From contig CAVYQS010000007.1 of NCBI GenBank assembly GCA_963770765.1, forward strand, positions 372,001 to 436,000: a stretch of 64,000 bases of DNA, written 5' to 3'. The notes beneath the pieces were generated by a model. It saw only the letters and a list, made by a program, of their open reading frames with translations. It was not told where the DNA came from and made no database searches. Position 1 is the stretch's first letter, and each line of letters begins with the position of its first letter. Source of the DNA: CAVPCY01 sp963770765 (lineage in GTDB: Bacteria > Actinomycetota > Coriobacteriia > Anaerosomatales > PHET01). Made by a program: the position numbers and the translations under genes. Positions 35,255 to 44,906 of this stretch are shown piece by piece.

Positions 35255-35301
35255 TTTGGCGCGGTGAACGAACCGCCGACGAGAGCCGGCTGGTCAGGCG
35301 C

Positions 35302-36690
35302 CTAGGCGTCCGACGAGGAGCACGGTGCGCAAGCGTCCGCGTCCGCGTCGCGTCCGGGCAGCGGGCAGATGCACAGCACCACCGTGGTGCCTTCACCCTC
35401 CGTGCTCGAGATGCGCAGCTCGCTTTCGGGCCCGAAGTACCCCTTGAGCCGGTCGCGGACGTTGCGCAGCGCGATGCCCAGCCCCTTGCCCAGGCCCGGC
35501 TCGAAGATCGTCTCAAGCCGCTCCGGCGCGATCCCCACGCCGTCGTCGATGATGCGCACCTCGAGCCTGTCGGCAAGAACCTGCGCGCGGATGCGCACAT
35601 GCAGTGTCGAGCCGTCGGGCCTCATGCCATGGCCGATCGCGTTCTCAACGAGCGGCTGGATCATGAACGCGGGCGTCGGTAGCGTGAGGGCCTCCGGGTC
35701 GATCTCCTGGGAGATGTCGAGGCGCTCGCCGAAACGCGCCTTCTCGAGCTCCACGTAGGTGTCGACGAACTCGAGCTCCCTGTCGAGCGTCACCAGGTCG
35801 TCGGCTTGCTCGAGCGTGCGCCGATAGAAGGTGCCGAACTGGCGCAGGAGGCGACGCGCCTCGGCCGGGTCGGTACGGATGAACGCCGCGATCGTGTTGA
35901 TCGTATTGAACAGGAAGTGCGGGTTGATCTGCGCCTGCAGTGCCTTGAGCTCCATCTCGGTCGCCAGCTCTGTCTGACGCTCGAGCTCGGACGCCTCCAG
36001 CTGCGTCGACAGCAGGCGGGCGAGCCCCTCGGCCATCGCAAGCTGCGTCTCGTTGAGGTAGCGGTCCGAGGTGTAGTAGAACTTCAGGGTGCCGGCGGGA
36101 CTGCCGCGCATCTCGAGCGGCACGACGATCGCCGAGCGGAGCCGACACGCCGCATCCGGGCAGCCGATGTCCTCCTTGCTGTGGAGGATCTGGGGTTCGT
36201 CGAGCACGAGAGCCTCGTGAGTCGCGCGCGTGATGATGGGCCCACCCACCAGATGGTGGTCCTCGCCGACCCCCGCGAACCCCAGCACCCGGTCGACATC
36301 GGTGATCGCGACGGCGGCGGCCTCGGTCTCGCGCAAGACGATTCGGCAGACCTCGCCGGCGGTCTCCATGGTGAGTCCGCGCCGCAGGTACGACAGCGAC
36401 TCGCTGGCGACGTTGAGGATGCTGTCGGACTGGAGGGCCCGCACGTGGTCGGGCCTCGACATCATGCGCATGTAGACGCCCGAGAATGCCACGACCACGA
36501 GGCCCACCACGGCGCCTTCGACGATGTACACGAACGCCGGTACCTGCACGATCGTGCCCGCGATCGCTGCCGTCCCCAGCCCCACGACGAGCACGAGCAT
36601 GAGCACGTCGGCCCAGTTCTGCCGACGGACGCTGGGCAGGACTCCGCCCATATCGGCCATGCGCTCTTCGATGTCCAAGGGTGTGGGCAC
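35302..36690 (-). CDS. LytS/YehU-type sensor histidine kinase with GAF domain
   Basis: A 462-aa kinase with two N-terminal helices (about 27-70), a GAF-like domain (about 90-230) containing Cys residues (CPDAACRL), and a His_kinase module. The phospho-acceptor lies in NPHFLFNTINT; the N box is QPLVENAIGHG and the G box DDGVGI. This class normally signals to LytTR response regulators; none is in the window. It lies upstream of uspA and the acetate-type symporter on the same strand, so it may regulate them. The GTG at 36690 is the likely start; an ATG at 36660 is an alternative. Confidence 0.85.
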   Translation of the reverse strand: MPTPLDIEERMADMGGVLPSVRRQNWADVLMLVLVVGLGTAAIAGTIVQVPAFVYIVEGAVVGLVVVAFSGVYMRMMSRPDHVRALQSDSILNVASESLSYLRRGLTMETAGEVCRIVLRETEAAAVAITDVDRVLGFAGVGEDHHLVGGPIITRATHEALVLDEPQILHSKEDIGCPDAACRLRSAIVVPLEMRGSPAGTLKFYYTSDRYLNETQLAMAEGLARLLSTQLEASELERQTELATEMELKALQAQINPHFLFNTINTIAAFIRTDPAEARRLLRQFGTFYRRTLEQADDLVTLDRELEFVDTYVELEKARFGERLDISQEIDPEALTLPTPAFMIQPLVENAIGHGMRPDGSTLHVRIRAQVLADRLEVRIIDDGVGIAPERLETIFEPGLGKGLGIALRNVRDRLKGYFGPESELRISSTEGEGTTVVLCICPLPGRDADADACAPCSSSDA

Positions 36691-36828
36691 GGTGCCGTCG
36701 AGTCCTTCTCGGTGGTTACTGGGTGGTCAGTATCGTACACCGCGCGCCGGTATGAACGCCGCACGCGCCGGGATGGGTACATCTATGCCCGTAAGGAAAG
36801 TGCTTCCACCTAGGATTGCGAGGTTCAC

Positions 36829-37239
36829 GTGCGCTTCTTGCTCCGCTGGTTGATCTCATCGATCGCTGTCGCCGCCGCAGTGCTGCTGGTCCCCGGGTTC
36901 GACGTGACCGGCAACGCGTTCGTCGCCATCGCGGCCTCGGCCATCGTCATCGGTTTCATCAACGCGACACTCGGCTTGATATTCAAGATCGGCATGATCG
37001 GCTGCATCGTGATGACACTCGGCCTGTTCAATCTGGTGATCAACGCCGGCCTCCTGTGGATCTCGGTGTGGATCGTGAACAACTGGCTGGGCTGGCTGGG
37101 CGGGACCATCGTCGTCGAAGACGGCTTCTGGCCGTACTTCTGGGGAGCGCTCGTCATCAGCATCGTCTCCGGGTTGCTGTCGTGGTTCATCCGGGGCGAT
37201 GAGGACCGTCCGGACGATCAGTCGTCGTTGGCGCTGTGA
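36829..37239 (+). CDS. Phage holin family 4-like (PF04020) membrane protein
   Basis: A 136-aa membrane protein with four helices and the family pattern FLLRWLISSIAVAAAVLLVPG ... FINATLGLIFK, here cut to RWLISSIAVAAAV and FINATLGLI. Despite the name the family is widespread in chromosomes and its role is unknown. The GTG at 36829 follows GAGGT. It lies 28 bases before the next membrane protein on the same strand and may be part of the Ku/LigD transcript. Confidence 0.8.
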   Translation: MRFLLRWLISSIAVAAAVLLVPGFDVTGNAFVAIAASAIVIGFINATLGLIFKIGMIGCIVMTLGLFNLVINAGLLWISVWIVNNWLGWLGGTIVVEDGFWPYFWGALVISIVSGLLSWFIRGDEDRPDDQSSLAL

Positions 37240-37267
37240 CAGCGCCCCTATCCAAGGAAGGTGCCCC

Positions 37268-37684
37268 ATGCCCACAGGCAAGCTTGTAGCGCTCTACGGG
37301 ATCACCACCGCGGTGTTCTTCGCGCTCGACTTCATCTGGCTCTCCACCGCGACGAGCCGCATCTACCAGCCGTATCTGGGCGACCTGCTCTCGCCGAAGC
37401 CCAACCTGGCGGTGGCCGGGGTGTTCTACCTGTTCTACGTGGTGGGCATCGTGGCGCTCTGCATCGTGCCCGGCCTCAAGGAGGGCGCCCTCGTCGGTGC
37501 TCTGTGGCGCGGCGCGCTCTTCGGACTGCTCGCGTACGCGACCTACGATCTGACCAACCTCGCCACGATCCAGGGCTGGGCCTGGCAGGTATCGGTCATC
37601 GACATGATCTGGGGCACGACCCTCAACACGGTAGTCGCCGGAGCCGGCTTCTACGCCGGTCGCTGGCTCGGCCTGGGAGGCTAG
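37268..37684 (+). CDS. DUF2177 family membrane protein
   Basis: A 138-aa four-helix membrane protein with the DUF2177 features ALDFIWLSTAT near the N-terminus and LFGLLAYATYDLTNLATI in the third helix. The family function is unknown. AAGGAAGG precedes the ATG at 37268. It is only six bases from the Ku gene. Confidence 0.87.
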   Translation: MPTGKLVALYGITTAVFFALDFIWLSTATSRIYQPYLGDLLSPKPNLAVAGVFYLFYVVGIVALCIVPGLKEGALVGALWRGALFGLLAYATYDLTNLATIQGWAWQVSVIDMIWGTTLNTVVAGAGFYAGRWLGLGG

Positions 37685-37690
37685 GCGCTC

Positions 37691-38490
37691 ATGCCGCGCG
37701 CTCTGTGGAAGGGCACGATCTCCTTCGGGCTCGTCACCATCCCGGTTGGGCTGATGCCCGCTGTCGCCCCCAAAGAGCTGTCGTTCCACCTGCTCGACGG
37801 CCAAGACCTCACGCCCGTGCACAACCTGCGGGTGAACGCCGCCGGCGAGGAGGTCCCGTGGGAGCGCGTCGTCAAGGGCTACGAGCTGCCCGACGGCGGT
37901 GGGTCACGATGGCCGATGAGGACTTCAAGGCCGCCAACGTCAAGGCGACGCAGACGATCGACGTCATCGGGGCGGTCTGTGCCGATCAGGTACCGCTCCA
38001 GTACTTCGACACGCCCTACTACCTGGCGCCCGAGAAGCCCGGCGCCAAGGCCTACGCCCTGCTGCGCGAGGCGTTGAAGCGCGCCAAGCGCATCGCGATC
38101 GCGCAGGTGATCATACGCACGCGCCAACGCCTGTGCGCGCTCGTGCCCGACGGCGACCTGCTGATGCTCGAAGTCCTGCGCTACCCGTACGAACTGCGCG
38201 AGCCCGGCGAGATCGAGGTCCCCGGCAGCGACGTGGCGGAACTGGGTGTGACCGACGCCGAGATCGCGCTCGCCGACCAGCTCATGAAGACGATCGAAGC
38301 CGAGTGGGACCCCACGCAGTACCGCGACACCTACCGAGACGACCTGCTCGCGGTGATCGACCGCAAGGCCGCCGGCGAGACGATCGAGATCGCCGAACCA
38401 CCGGCTCCGCAGGCGACGGTGGTCGACATCGCCGAGCTGCTCAAGCGCAGCGTCGAGGAGGCACGCCGAGCGCGCGCCGACGCAGGGTAG
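37691..38490 (+). CDS. ku: Ku protein of non-homologous end joining (frame interrupted near 37897)
   Basis: A bacterial Ku homodimer subunit of about 266 aa. The N-terminus MPRALWKGTISFGLV is diagnostic, and the C-terminal part (RWVTMADEDF, YYLAPEKPGAKAYALLREAL) lies one frame away. One base is missing near 37897 between LPDG and RWVTM. Ku binds DNA ends and recruits LigD, encoded 10 bases downstream. Both halves remain intact, so a sequence error is more likely than loss of function. Confidence 0.88.
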
Positions 38491-38500
38491 AACGCCTCCT

Positions 38501-41149
38501 ATGCCGCTCGATGAGTACAAAGAGAAGCGGGACTTCTCGGCTACTCCCGAGCCGAGCGGTGGCGAACCCTCGGGCGAGAAGCGCATCTTCGTGGTGCAGC
38601 AGCACCACGCCACCGCCATGCACTACGACTTCCGCCTGGAGCTCGACGGCGTCTTGCTCAGTTGGGCGGTGCCAAAGGGTCCCAGCTACGATCCGAAGGA
38701 CAAGCGACTCGCCGTTCACGTCGAGGACCACCCGATCGACTACGCAGGCTTCGAGGGCGTCATCCCCAAGGGTGAGTACGGCGGCGGCAACGTGATCGTC
38801 TGGGACCGCGGCACGTGGGAACCGATCACCGACCCGCACGCCGGGCTCGCCAAGGGCGACTTCAAGATCCGGCTCTCCGGAGAGAAGCTCGTCGGCGGGT
38901 GGGTGCTCGTGCGACTCAAGCCGCGGCCCGGCGAGAAGCGAGAGAACTGGCTGCTCATCAAGGAGCGAGACGATCACGCCCGACCGTCGGCGGAGTTCAA
39001 CGTGACGGTCGATGAACCGCTGAGTGTGATCTCGGGGGTGCGGGTCGACGACGTCGGGCAGGTCGAGGGGGCCAGCGGAGTGCAAATGCACGGCAGCTCC
39101 GCTGACCCCCTCGACCTGCCCTCTCCCAACGCCTCGCCGGGCCCAAGCACGCCAGTAGCGTCCTCAACCACCACACCGGCTGCGCCGGCGGCTCAGCCGG
39201 TGGCGGGGGAACTTGTGGCGCCGCCGGAGTTGGCGCTGTGCACGCTGGTGACGGCTCCGCCTCAGACGGACGGGTGGCTCGGCGAGGTCAAGTACGACGG
39301 GTACCGGCTCACGGTGGCCGTGGAAGGCGGCTCGGCGCGGTGCTACTCGCGAAACGGCGAGGACCTCACGGACAAGCTCGCTCCCCTCGCAGCAGCTGCG
39401 GCCGCACTGCCCGCCGAGTCGGCGCTGATCGATGGGGAGATCGTCGTCTTCGACGAGCGCGGCATCTCTCGGTTCGGATTGCTACAAGAGGCGCTGGGCT
39501 CGCAGCCGGCGAGCATCGTGCTCGTCGCCTTCGACCTGCTGCATCTGAACGGGTTCGACCTGCGCCCCATCTCGACGCGCGACCGCAAGGAGCTGCTGCG
39601 GACGCTCCTGGCCGGCGAGAAGCCCGACGGCCCGCTCCGCTTCGCCGAGTACATCGAAGATGGCGTTCCGGCCTTCATGGAGGTCGCCTGCGCGCAGGGC
39701 CTCGAGGGCATCGTGGCCAAACGCGCGGACTCCCCGTACCCCGCGGGACGCACTCGCTCGTGGATCAAGGTGAAGTGCCGTCGGTCGCAGGAGTTCGCCG
39801 TGGGAGGCTTCACCGAGCCGGCGGGTTCTCGGAAGGGCTTCGGCGCACTGCTCGTGGGCTACTACGACGGAGAGTCGCTCCGCTACGCGGGACGCGTCGG
39901 CAGCGGCTTCTCCCAGCGCGTACTGGAAGAGCTCCACGCCCGACTCCTGGAACTGGAGCGGCCCGAGGCCCCCTTCGACCCCGCGCCCCGCGACGGCACG
40001 GGTCAGCTGCACTGGGTCGAGCCGCTGCTCGTGGCGCAGGTCGCGTTCGCCGAGTGGACCTCCGAGGGCGTCTTGCGCCAACCCAGCTTCCAGGGCCTGC
40101 GCGACGACATCGACGTCCGCTCGATCACCCGCGAGTCGCCCGAGGCCGCCGAGGAGTCGGCTGCGTTCGAGGCCGGGGGCCCCGATGCTGCTCCGGCCCC
40201 CTCGACGACGCCGGATTCCGATCCTGCGAAGCCCGCCGCACAGGAAGGCCTGGTCGCGGGCGTCCGCATCACCAACCCGGCCAAGCAGCTCTTCCCGGAC
40301 AGCGAGCTCACCAAGCTCGACCTCGCGCGCTACTACGAGGCCATCGCCCCCCTGATGCTGCCCGAAGTCGCGGACCGTCCGCTCACGCTCGTGCGATGCC
40401 CCGTGGGCGATGGCCAGGGTAAGTGCTTCTACCAGCGCCATCCCGACAAAGGCTTGTCCGCGCATGTGGGCACGCTCGACCACGTCTTGCGCGGCCACGA
40501 CGAAGCCGACGAGTGGCTCCGGATCTCCGACGCCGCCGGTCTCGTCGCGCTCGCCCAGATGGGCGTCGCCGAGATCCACACGTGGCTCTCGCGCACCGAC
40601 GAACCTCGCCGGCCCGACCGCATCATCTTCGACCTCGATCCCGGCCCCGATCTGAGCTGGGAGCAGATCGTCGCGACAGCCGCCATCGTGCGCGACGAGT
40701 GCGACGCCCTGGGTTTCGTGCCGTTCGTGAAGGGCACCGGGAGCAAGGGGCTGCACATCGTGCTGCCCATCGAACCGGTGTGGGAGTTCGAACGAGTCCA
40801 CGCTCTGGCGAAGAACATCGCCGAGCAGCTGGCGGCCCGGCATCCGGCGGAGCTCACGCCCAAGATGTCCAAGGCGCTCAGGCCGGGGCGGATCTTCATC
40901 GACTACGTCCGCAACTCCGAGACCGCGAGCGCCGTCGCCCCGTACTCGACGCGTTACCTCGAGGGCCCGCCGGTCGCGGTGCCACTGGCGTGGGAGGAGC
41001 TCGATCCCGGCGACGATCTGCGGCGCCGCTTCACCCCACCACGGGTTCTGGAGCGCGCCGCCGCGGGAGTCGACCCGTGGCGCGATATCGATGCGTCATC
41101 CGTTGGGGTCCGCGTGCTCAAGGCAGCCGAGGGCTCGCTTCCCCTCTAG
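38501..41149 (+). CDS. ligD: Multifunctional ATP-dependent DNA ligase LigD
   Basis: An 882-aa protein joining broken DNA ends with Ku. The order is 3'-phosphoesterase domain (about 1-170, HHATAMHYDFRLEL), ligase domain (about 240-550, nucleotidyl Lys264 in EVKYDGYR) and primase/polymerase domain (about 580-880, FDLDPGPDLSWEQI with metal-binding Asp pair). Linkers are Pro/Ala-rich. This order (PE-Lig-Pol) differs from the Pol-PE-Lig of mycobacteria. The gene directly follows ku, with 10 bases between. Confidence 0.92.
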   Translation: MPLDEYKEKRDFSATPEPSGGEPSGEKRIFVVQQHHATAMHYDFRLELDGVLLSWAVPKGPSYDPKDKRLAVHVEDHPIDYAGFEGVIPKGEYGGGNVIVWDRGTWEPITDPHAGLAKGDFKIRLSGEKLVGGWVLVRLKPRPGEKRENWLLIKERDDHARPSAEFNVTVDEPLSVISGVRVDDVGQVEGASGVQMHGSSADPLDLPSPNASPGPSTPVASSTTTPAAPAAQPVAGELVAPPELALCTLVTAPPQTDGWLGEVKYDGYRLTVAVEGGSARCYSRNGEDLTDKLAPLAAAAAALPAESALIDGEIVVFDERGISRFGLLQEALGSQPASIVLVAFDLLHLNGFDLRPISTRDRKELLRTLLAGEKPDGPLRFAEYIEDGVPAFMEVACAQGLEGIVAKRADSPYPAGRTRSWIKVKCRRSQEFAVGGFTEPAGSRKGFGALLVGYYDGESLRYAGRVGSGFSQRVLEELHARLLELERPEAPFDPAPRDGTGQLHWVEPLLVAQVAFAEWTSEGVLRQPSFQGLRDDIDVRSITRESPEAAEESAAFEAGGPDAAPAPSTTPDSDPAKPAAQEGLVAGVRITNPAKQLFPDSELTKLDLARYYEAIAPLMLPEVADRPLTLVRCPVGDGQGKCFYQRHPDKGLSAHVGTLDHVLRGHDEADEWLRISDAAGLVALAQMGVAEIHTWLSRTDEPRRPDRIIFDLDPGPDLSWEQIVATAAIVRDECDALGFVPFVKGTGSKGLHIVLPIEPVWEFERVHALAKNIAEQLAARHPAELTPKMSKALRPGRIFIDYVRNSETASAVAPYSTRYLEGPPVAVPLAWEELDPGDDLRRRFTPPRVLERAAAGVDPWRDIDASSVGVRVLKAAEGSLPL

Positions 41150-41159
41150 CGAGCCGACG

Positions 41160-41414
41160 CTACGCGAGGTCGCGGACCCTGCGCGATGCGGCTTCGGCCA
41201 TCTCCTGACCCACCACGAGCCTCAGTGCGCTCGTGAGGTTCACCGCGATAGCCGGGAGGTCCGAGCGCTCGAGCGTGTCGGTGGTCTTGCCGATGCGCTT
41301 GCTCTCGACATCGACAGAGACGCTCGCGAGAACCGTCCCTATGACCGGCCGCAGCGTCTCTTCGACTCGTTGTGCGAGCAGGTTAGCCACGCGGCGCCTC
41401 GTCCGGATCGGCAC
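41160..41414 (-). CDS. Small protein of unknown function
   Basis: An 84-aa protein with amphipathic helices (VANLLAQRVEETLRPVIGTVLAS) and no membrane segment. It starts at a GTG at 41414 that overlaps the preceding membrane protein gene by 32 bases; a GTG at 41390 is an alternative. No family is recognised. It is convergent with ligD. Confidence 0.4.
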   Translation of the reverse strand: MPIRTRRRVANLLAQRVEETLRPVIGTVLASVSVDVESKRIGKTTDTLERSDLPAIAVNLTSALRLVVGQEMAEAASRRVRDLA

Positions 41415-41850
41415 GTGCAGCTTCTACCGCCAAGGCCTCCCCGCCGGTCATCGCCTTCAGGTAGCCCTGCAGCGCGCGTCTGACGCCGGCGAAGTAGGCG
41501 GCCAGCAGGCCCATCGCGGTGATCACGAGCACCTGCGACGCGAACTGGATCTGGTCGAGCGTCACGCCGGCCACGAAGTTGCGCCCCCACTGAGCAAGGG
41601 CCGAGGCGGCGAGGCAGACCACCGCGAGCACGACGTAGCTGATCTTCTCGGCGATCGCACCGCCGCGAGCGGCCTTTCGAACGGCGACCGCCTCGAGCAA
41701 GAGGATGACGGCCACCCCCAGGCCCACGAGGCTCACGATCATGCTGACCGGGGGAGCGCTCAGGAACCCTCCGGACTCCTGTGCCATGGCGGTGGCTGGC
41801 GTTGCGAGAGCGGCGAACGAGGCGCACAAGAAGACCGACTTGCGGCTCAT
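41383..41850 (-). CDS. Membrane protein with signal peptide
   Basis: A 155-aa protein with a signal peptide ending near ATAMAQ (residues 1-24) and three further helices (about 36-56, 72-92, 102-124). The family is not recognised. AAAGGA precedes the ATG at 41850. A CRP-like palindrome lies about 100 bases upstream. Confidence 0.6.
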   Translation of the reverse strand: MSRKSVFLCASFAALATPATAMAQESGGFLSAPPVSMIVSLVGLGVAVILLLEAVAVRKAARGGAIAEKISYVVLAVVCLAASALAQWGRNFVAGVTLDQIQFASQVLVITAMGLLAAYFAGVRRALQGYLKAMTGGEALAVEAARADPDEAPRG

Positions 41851-41943
41851 GGTCAGCGGTCCTTTCGGAGTCGGGCGTATCTAAGAGACTCGGGTCGACA
41901 TGCTACCGCCTTGCAGGTGGGGCGTGGCACAGTGAAAAGTACC

Positions 41944-41959
41944 TGTGACGGCCGTCACA
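41944..41959. promoter_or_regulatory. CRP-like palindrome upstream of a membrane protein gene
   Basis: TGTGA-CGGCCG-TCACA, an exact TGTGA-N6-TCACA match, centred about 101 bases before the membrane protein start at 41850. It could also act as a hairpin at the end of the DUF2207 gene (12 bases past its stop). Confidence 0.5.
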
Positions 41960-41971
41960 GTCGTGCGTCGA

Positions 41972-43847
41972 CTACCCGGCGCCGCCACCCCCGCCGCCTC
42001 CGCCACCACCGCCGCCGCCGGAGAAGCCGCCCCCGCCGCCGGACGACGATGACATCTCGCTGGAAGCGACCTGCGAGGCGCTCACGAACGACGTGGAGAT
42101 GCTGCTCACGGGCGAGTGCCCGTACGATCCGGCGTAGACCCACCAGTACGTGGTCTGGAACGACGGGTCGGCCACGACCTCGGGCATCTTCACGCGCAGC
42201 TGCTCGATGACCTCCTCGGCGATACCGAAGACCACCGCGAGCACGAGAAAGCGGTTCCACAGGATCACCGAGGAGGGCGGCGCCTCCTCGAGACGGCTGA
42301 AGTCACGAAGGAAGTTGCGGACCGCCTCGTACCGGCGGAACAGCTCGTTGCCCTCGGCGCTGCGGCGCTTCATGAACAGCCCGAAAGCGCGCCATCCCGA
42401 TCGCGGAGGGGACGCACAGCACGGCGGGCCACACCGTGCCCACCCCGAAGGACACGAACAGACCCAGCGCCGCGACCACGGCGGCCGCGAAGAAGATGCC
42501 GATCTGCCACCCGAAGCTGTCTCCGTCGAAGAAGCCGAGCGAATCGGCCTGCCCCTCGGCCTGCCCCTTCCACTCCTTGATCGTCTCCGAGAAGGTCTGG
42601 GCGTGCGCCTTCGCGTAGGTCTTCAGCTCCGAGAGCGCGAAGCTCGACCGACCGCCGGCGACCGTGGTGAAGAGGATGTCGAGCAGCTTGTCGTCGAGCG
42701 GCGTCGCCTTGCGGGCATTCTCCGGGACGCGCTCGAGCACGAACGTCTGCTCCTCGCCGCCGAACATGCCTGAGATGCCGCCCTTGGCGACCGTCGTGGG
42801 CGCCATGCGCACGATGCCCTTGTCGGCGAGGTCCATGAGCGTCGCGGCGATGTCGGTGTCGTTCACGGTGCCGAAGCGCCACAGCGCTCCCACGACGGCG
42901 GGATGCAGGTCTGGGCGCGGGTCTTCTCGGAAGTAGTCGCCCACGAACTGCGGCTTGAACTCCTTGCCGTGGCGCCACCACGCCCACGCGGCGAAGGCGA
43001 GCCCGCCCAGCGACAGCAGCAGCGAACCACCCCACACCGCACCCACCAGCGTGCGGGCCTTCAGACGCTCCGCGTTGGCCTCGTCGGCGAGCTGCGCTTC
43101 CTCATCGAGGACCTCTTGCAGGCGCGGCTGGTCGATCACCGGGGCTTGCGAGAGCGCCTCGGCGGGGTAGAGGATGCGGGCCTCGACGAACGTCTCGGGA
43201 GGCAGGTCGGCGACCGCGAGGGTGACCACGCCGTCGGCCCCGATGCGTACCGTGCCGGTGAGCGGGCCGTGCGCCCACGCCTTGACGTCGGCCTTCGTGA
43301 GCGCCGCCGGCGGCAGCACCTCGATGCGCACGTCACGCGCGCCGACCTCCCACTGGTCGCCGATGAACTTCCAGTACAGTTCGCCGGTGTCGGCCCAGCG
43401 CTTGGCGGCTCCTATCGCGTTGTACCGAAGCACGAACGTGGCGTCGTCGTCTGACGTGCGGTGGAACGCGCGCACCTCGATGTAGTCACCGTAGTCGGTC
43501 ACGAGGTACGTGCCGGGGGGCCGGGTGTCGAGCGCGCCGGGATCATCGGTCGCCGAGTAGTACTGCTGCTGCCCGTTGGAGTCGATACGCGTGATCTCGA
43601 TGTTCTCGATGCCCTCGGTTCCGCCCTTGTCGATCTTCCAGAACACGAAGGTGAAGTCGCCGTCGAAGGTGAAGGTGCGCGACTCGGCGACGCGCATGTC
43701 GCCGTTCGACTGCACCTGGGCGGTGATATCGATCGGGCCCATGCCGTAGGACTGCCCGAACGCCGCCGCCGGTAGCGCGAACGCTGCAGCGAAAGCCATG
43801 GTGATGGCGAGCGCGCAGGCGCGCCTGATCGCAGTGCGCATGCTCAC
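41972..43847 (-). CDS. DUF2207 membrane protein with Gly-rich tail (frame interrupted near 42385)
   Basis: A protein of about 625 aa. It has a signal peptide, an N-terminal beta-rich extracytoplasmic DUF2207 domain, helices around residues 265-285 and 500-520, and a cytoplasmic winged-helix-like part (ATLMDLADKGIVRM). One extra base near 42385 splits it from the C-terminal segment WRAFGLFMKRRSAEGNEL, which ends in a long Gly run typical of the family. The function is unknown. Its start overlaps the tadA stop by four bases. Confidence 0.78.
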
Positions 43848-44314
43848 GACTTGTCCTTTCGCAGATTGCGGAAGAAGGCGCGCATGAGCTGCGCGGACTC
43901 CCGCTCGAGGACTCCTGACGTCACCTCGAAGCGGTGGTTGAGTCGCTTGTCGTCGTGCAGGTCATACAGCGTGCCCAACGCGCCGGCCTTGGGGTCGGGT
44001 GCTGCGTACACGCAGCGGTCGATCCGAGCCTGATGCATCAACCCCGCGCACATAGGACACGGCTCGAGCGTCACGTACACGGTGCAGCCAGAGAGGCGCC
44101 AGCGGCCCAGCCGGGTGGCCGCCGTGCGGATCGCGAGCAGTTCAGCGTGTCCGGCGGGGTCGTTGTCGGCCTCCCGCCGGTTGTGACCGCGAGCGACCAC
44201 TGCTCCGTCGCACACGACCACGGCGCCGATAGGCACCTCACCGATCGCACCGGCCATCCTGGCTTCGTCGAGCGCCAACGCCATGAATGTCTCGTCCGAG
44301 TGCTCCACTCTCAC
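43844..44314 (-). CDS. tadA: tRNA-specific adenosine deaminase
   Basis: A 156-aa zinc deaminase that converts A34 to inosine in tRNA-Arg(ACG). Zinc and proton-shuttle residues are in GHAELLAI and EPCPMCAGLM. The substrate tRNA-Arg(ACG) is encoded about 2.9 kb away. The GTG at 44314 starts after GAGGGG; a GTG two codons later is also possible. It is translationally coupled with the DUF2207 gene. Confidence 0.93.
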   Translation of the reverse strand: MRVEHSDETFMALALDEARMAGAIGEVPIGAVVVCDGAVVARGHNRREADNDPAGHAELLAIRTAATRLGRWRLSGCTVYVTLEPCPMCAGLMHQARIDRCVYAAPDPKAGALGTLYDLHDDKRLNHRFEVTSGVLERESAQLMRAFFRNLRKDKS

Positions 44315-44393
44315 CCCTCGCGATCGTCGGCATTCCCCATCGAGTCTAGCGCAGGGGCGCCCCGAGCGCGGACAAACGCGGACACGGGCATGC

Positions 44394-44399
44394 TATCCT
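44394..44399 (+). promoter_or_regulatory. -10 box of tRNA-Ser(TGA)
   Basis: TATCCT preceded by TGC, an extended -10 typical of actinobacteria. A -35 is not convincing. It lies 21 bases before the tRNA. Confidence 0.45.
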
Positions 44400-44420
44400 C
44401 TTGAGCTGCTCGCACCTCGC

Positions 44421-44508
44421 GGAGGGGTGGCAGAGTGGTTGATTGCACTGGTCTTGAAAACCAGCGAGCCGCGAGGCTCCGAGGGTTCGAATCCCTCCCC
44501 CTCCGCCA
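44421..44508 (+). tRNA. tRNA-Ser (anticodon TGA)
   Basis: An 88-nt class II tRNA with CCA encoded. The acceptor stem is GGAGGGG/CCCCTCC; the anticodon loop is CTTGAAA; a long variable arm is present. Decodes UCA and, by wobble, other UCN codons. Confidence 0.95.
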
Positions 44509-44581
44509 CTACCGCCGCACTGGTGGTCGAACCTCGTGGGGTAGGAACACCACTGATGCCAGGACGCGAGGAGGGACCACC

Positions 44582-44836
44582 ATGGGCTTACTGAGTTGGA
44601 TCGCCGTCGGACTGGTCGCCGGTGCGGTCGCGAAGCTGATCATGCCCGGAGATCAGAGTGGCGGCTGCATCGTCACACTGATCCTTGGTGTGGTGGGCGC
44701 GATGGTCGGCGGCTGGGTCTTCAGCTTCTTCGGTGGAGGCAGCGTCACCGGTTTCAATCTGGCGTCTCTCGGTGTCGCTGTCGTGGGCGCCCTGATCGTC
44801 CTGTTCGTCTGGGGCCTGATCTCGCGCCGTCGGTAA
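44582..44836 (+). CDS. GlsB/YeaQ/YmgE family membrane protein
   Basis: An 84-aa protein with three Gly-rich helices (LLSWIAVGLVAGAVAKLIMPG, cut here to LSWIAVGLVAGAVAKLI). It matches the transglycosylase-associated GlsB/YeaQ/YmgE family linked to envelope stress. GAGGAGGGACC precedes the ATG at 44582. Confidence 0.9.
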   Translation: MGLLSWIAVGLVAGAVAKLIMPGDQSGGCIVTLILGVVGAMVGGWVFSFFGGGSVTGFNLASLGVAVVGALIVLFVWGLISRRR

Positions 44837-44906
44837 GACATGGCGAAGGCGACCGGGGCGCACGCGCACACGTGACAGCTCGACGGCACTTTCTGGAGGA
44901 CCACTC

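Noticed and set aside
41980..42050. GC-rich triplet repeat that looks like a microsatellite
   Set aside because: It encodes the poly-Gly tail normal for DUF2207 proteins.
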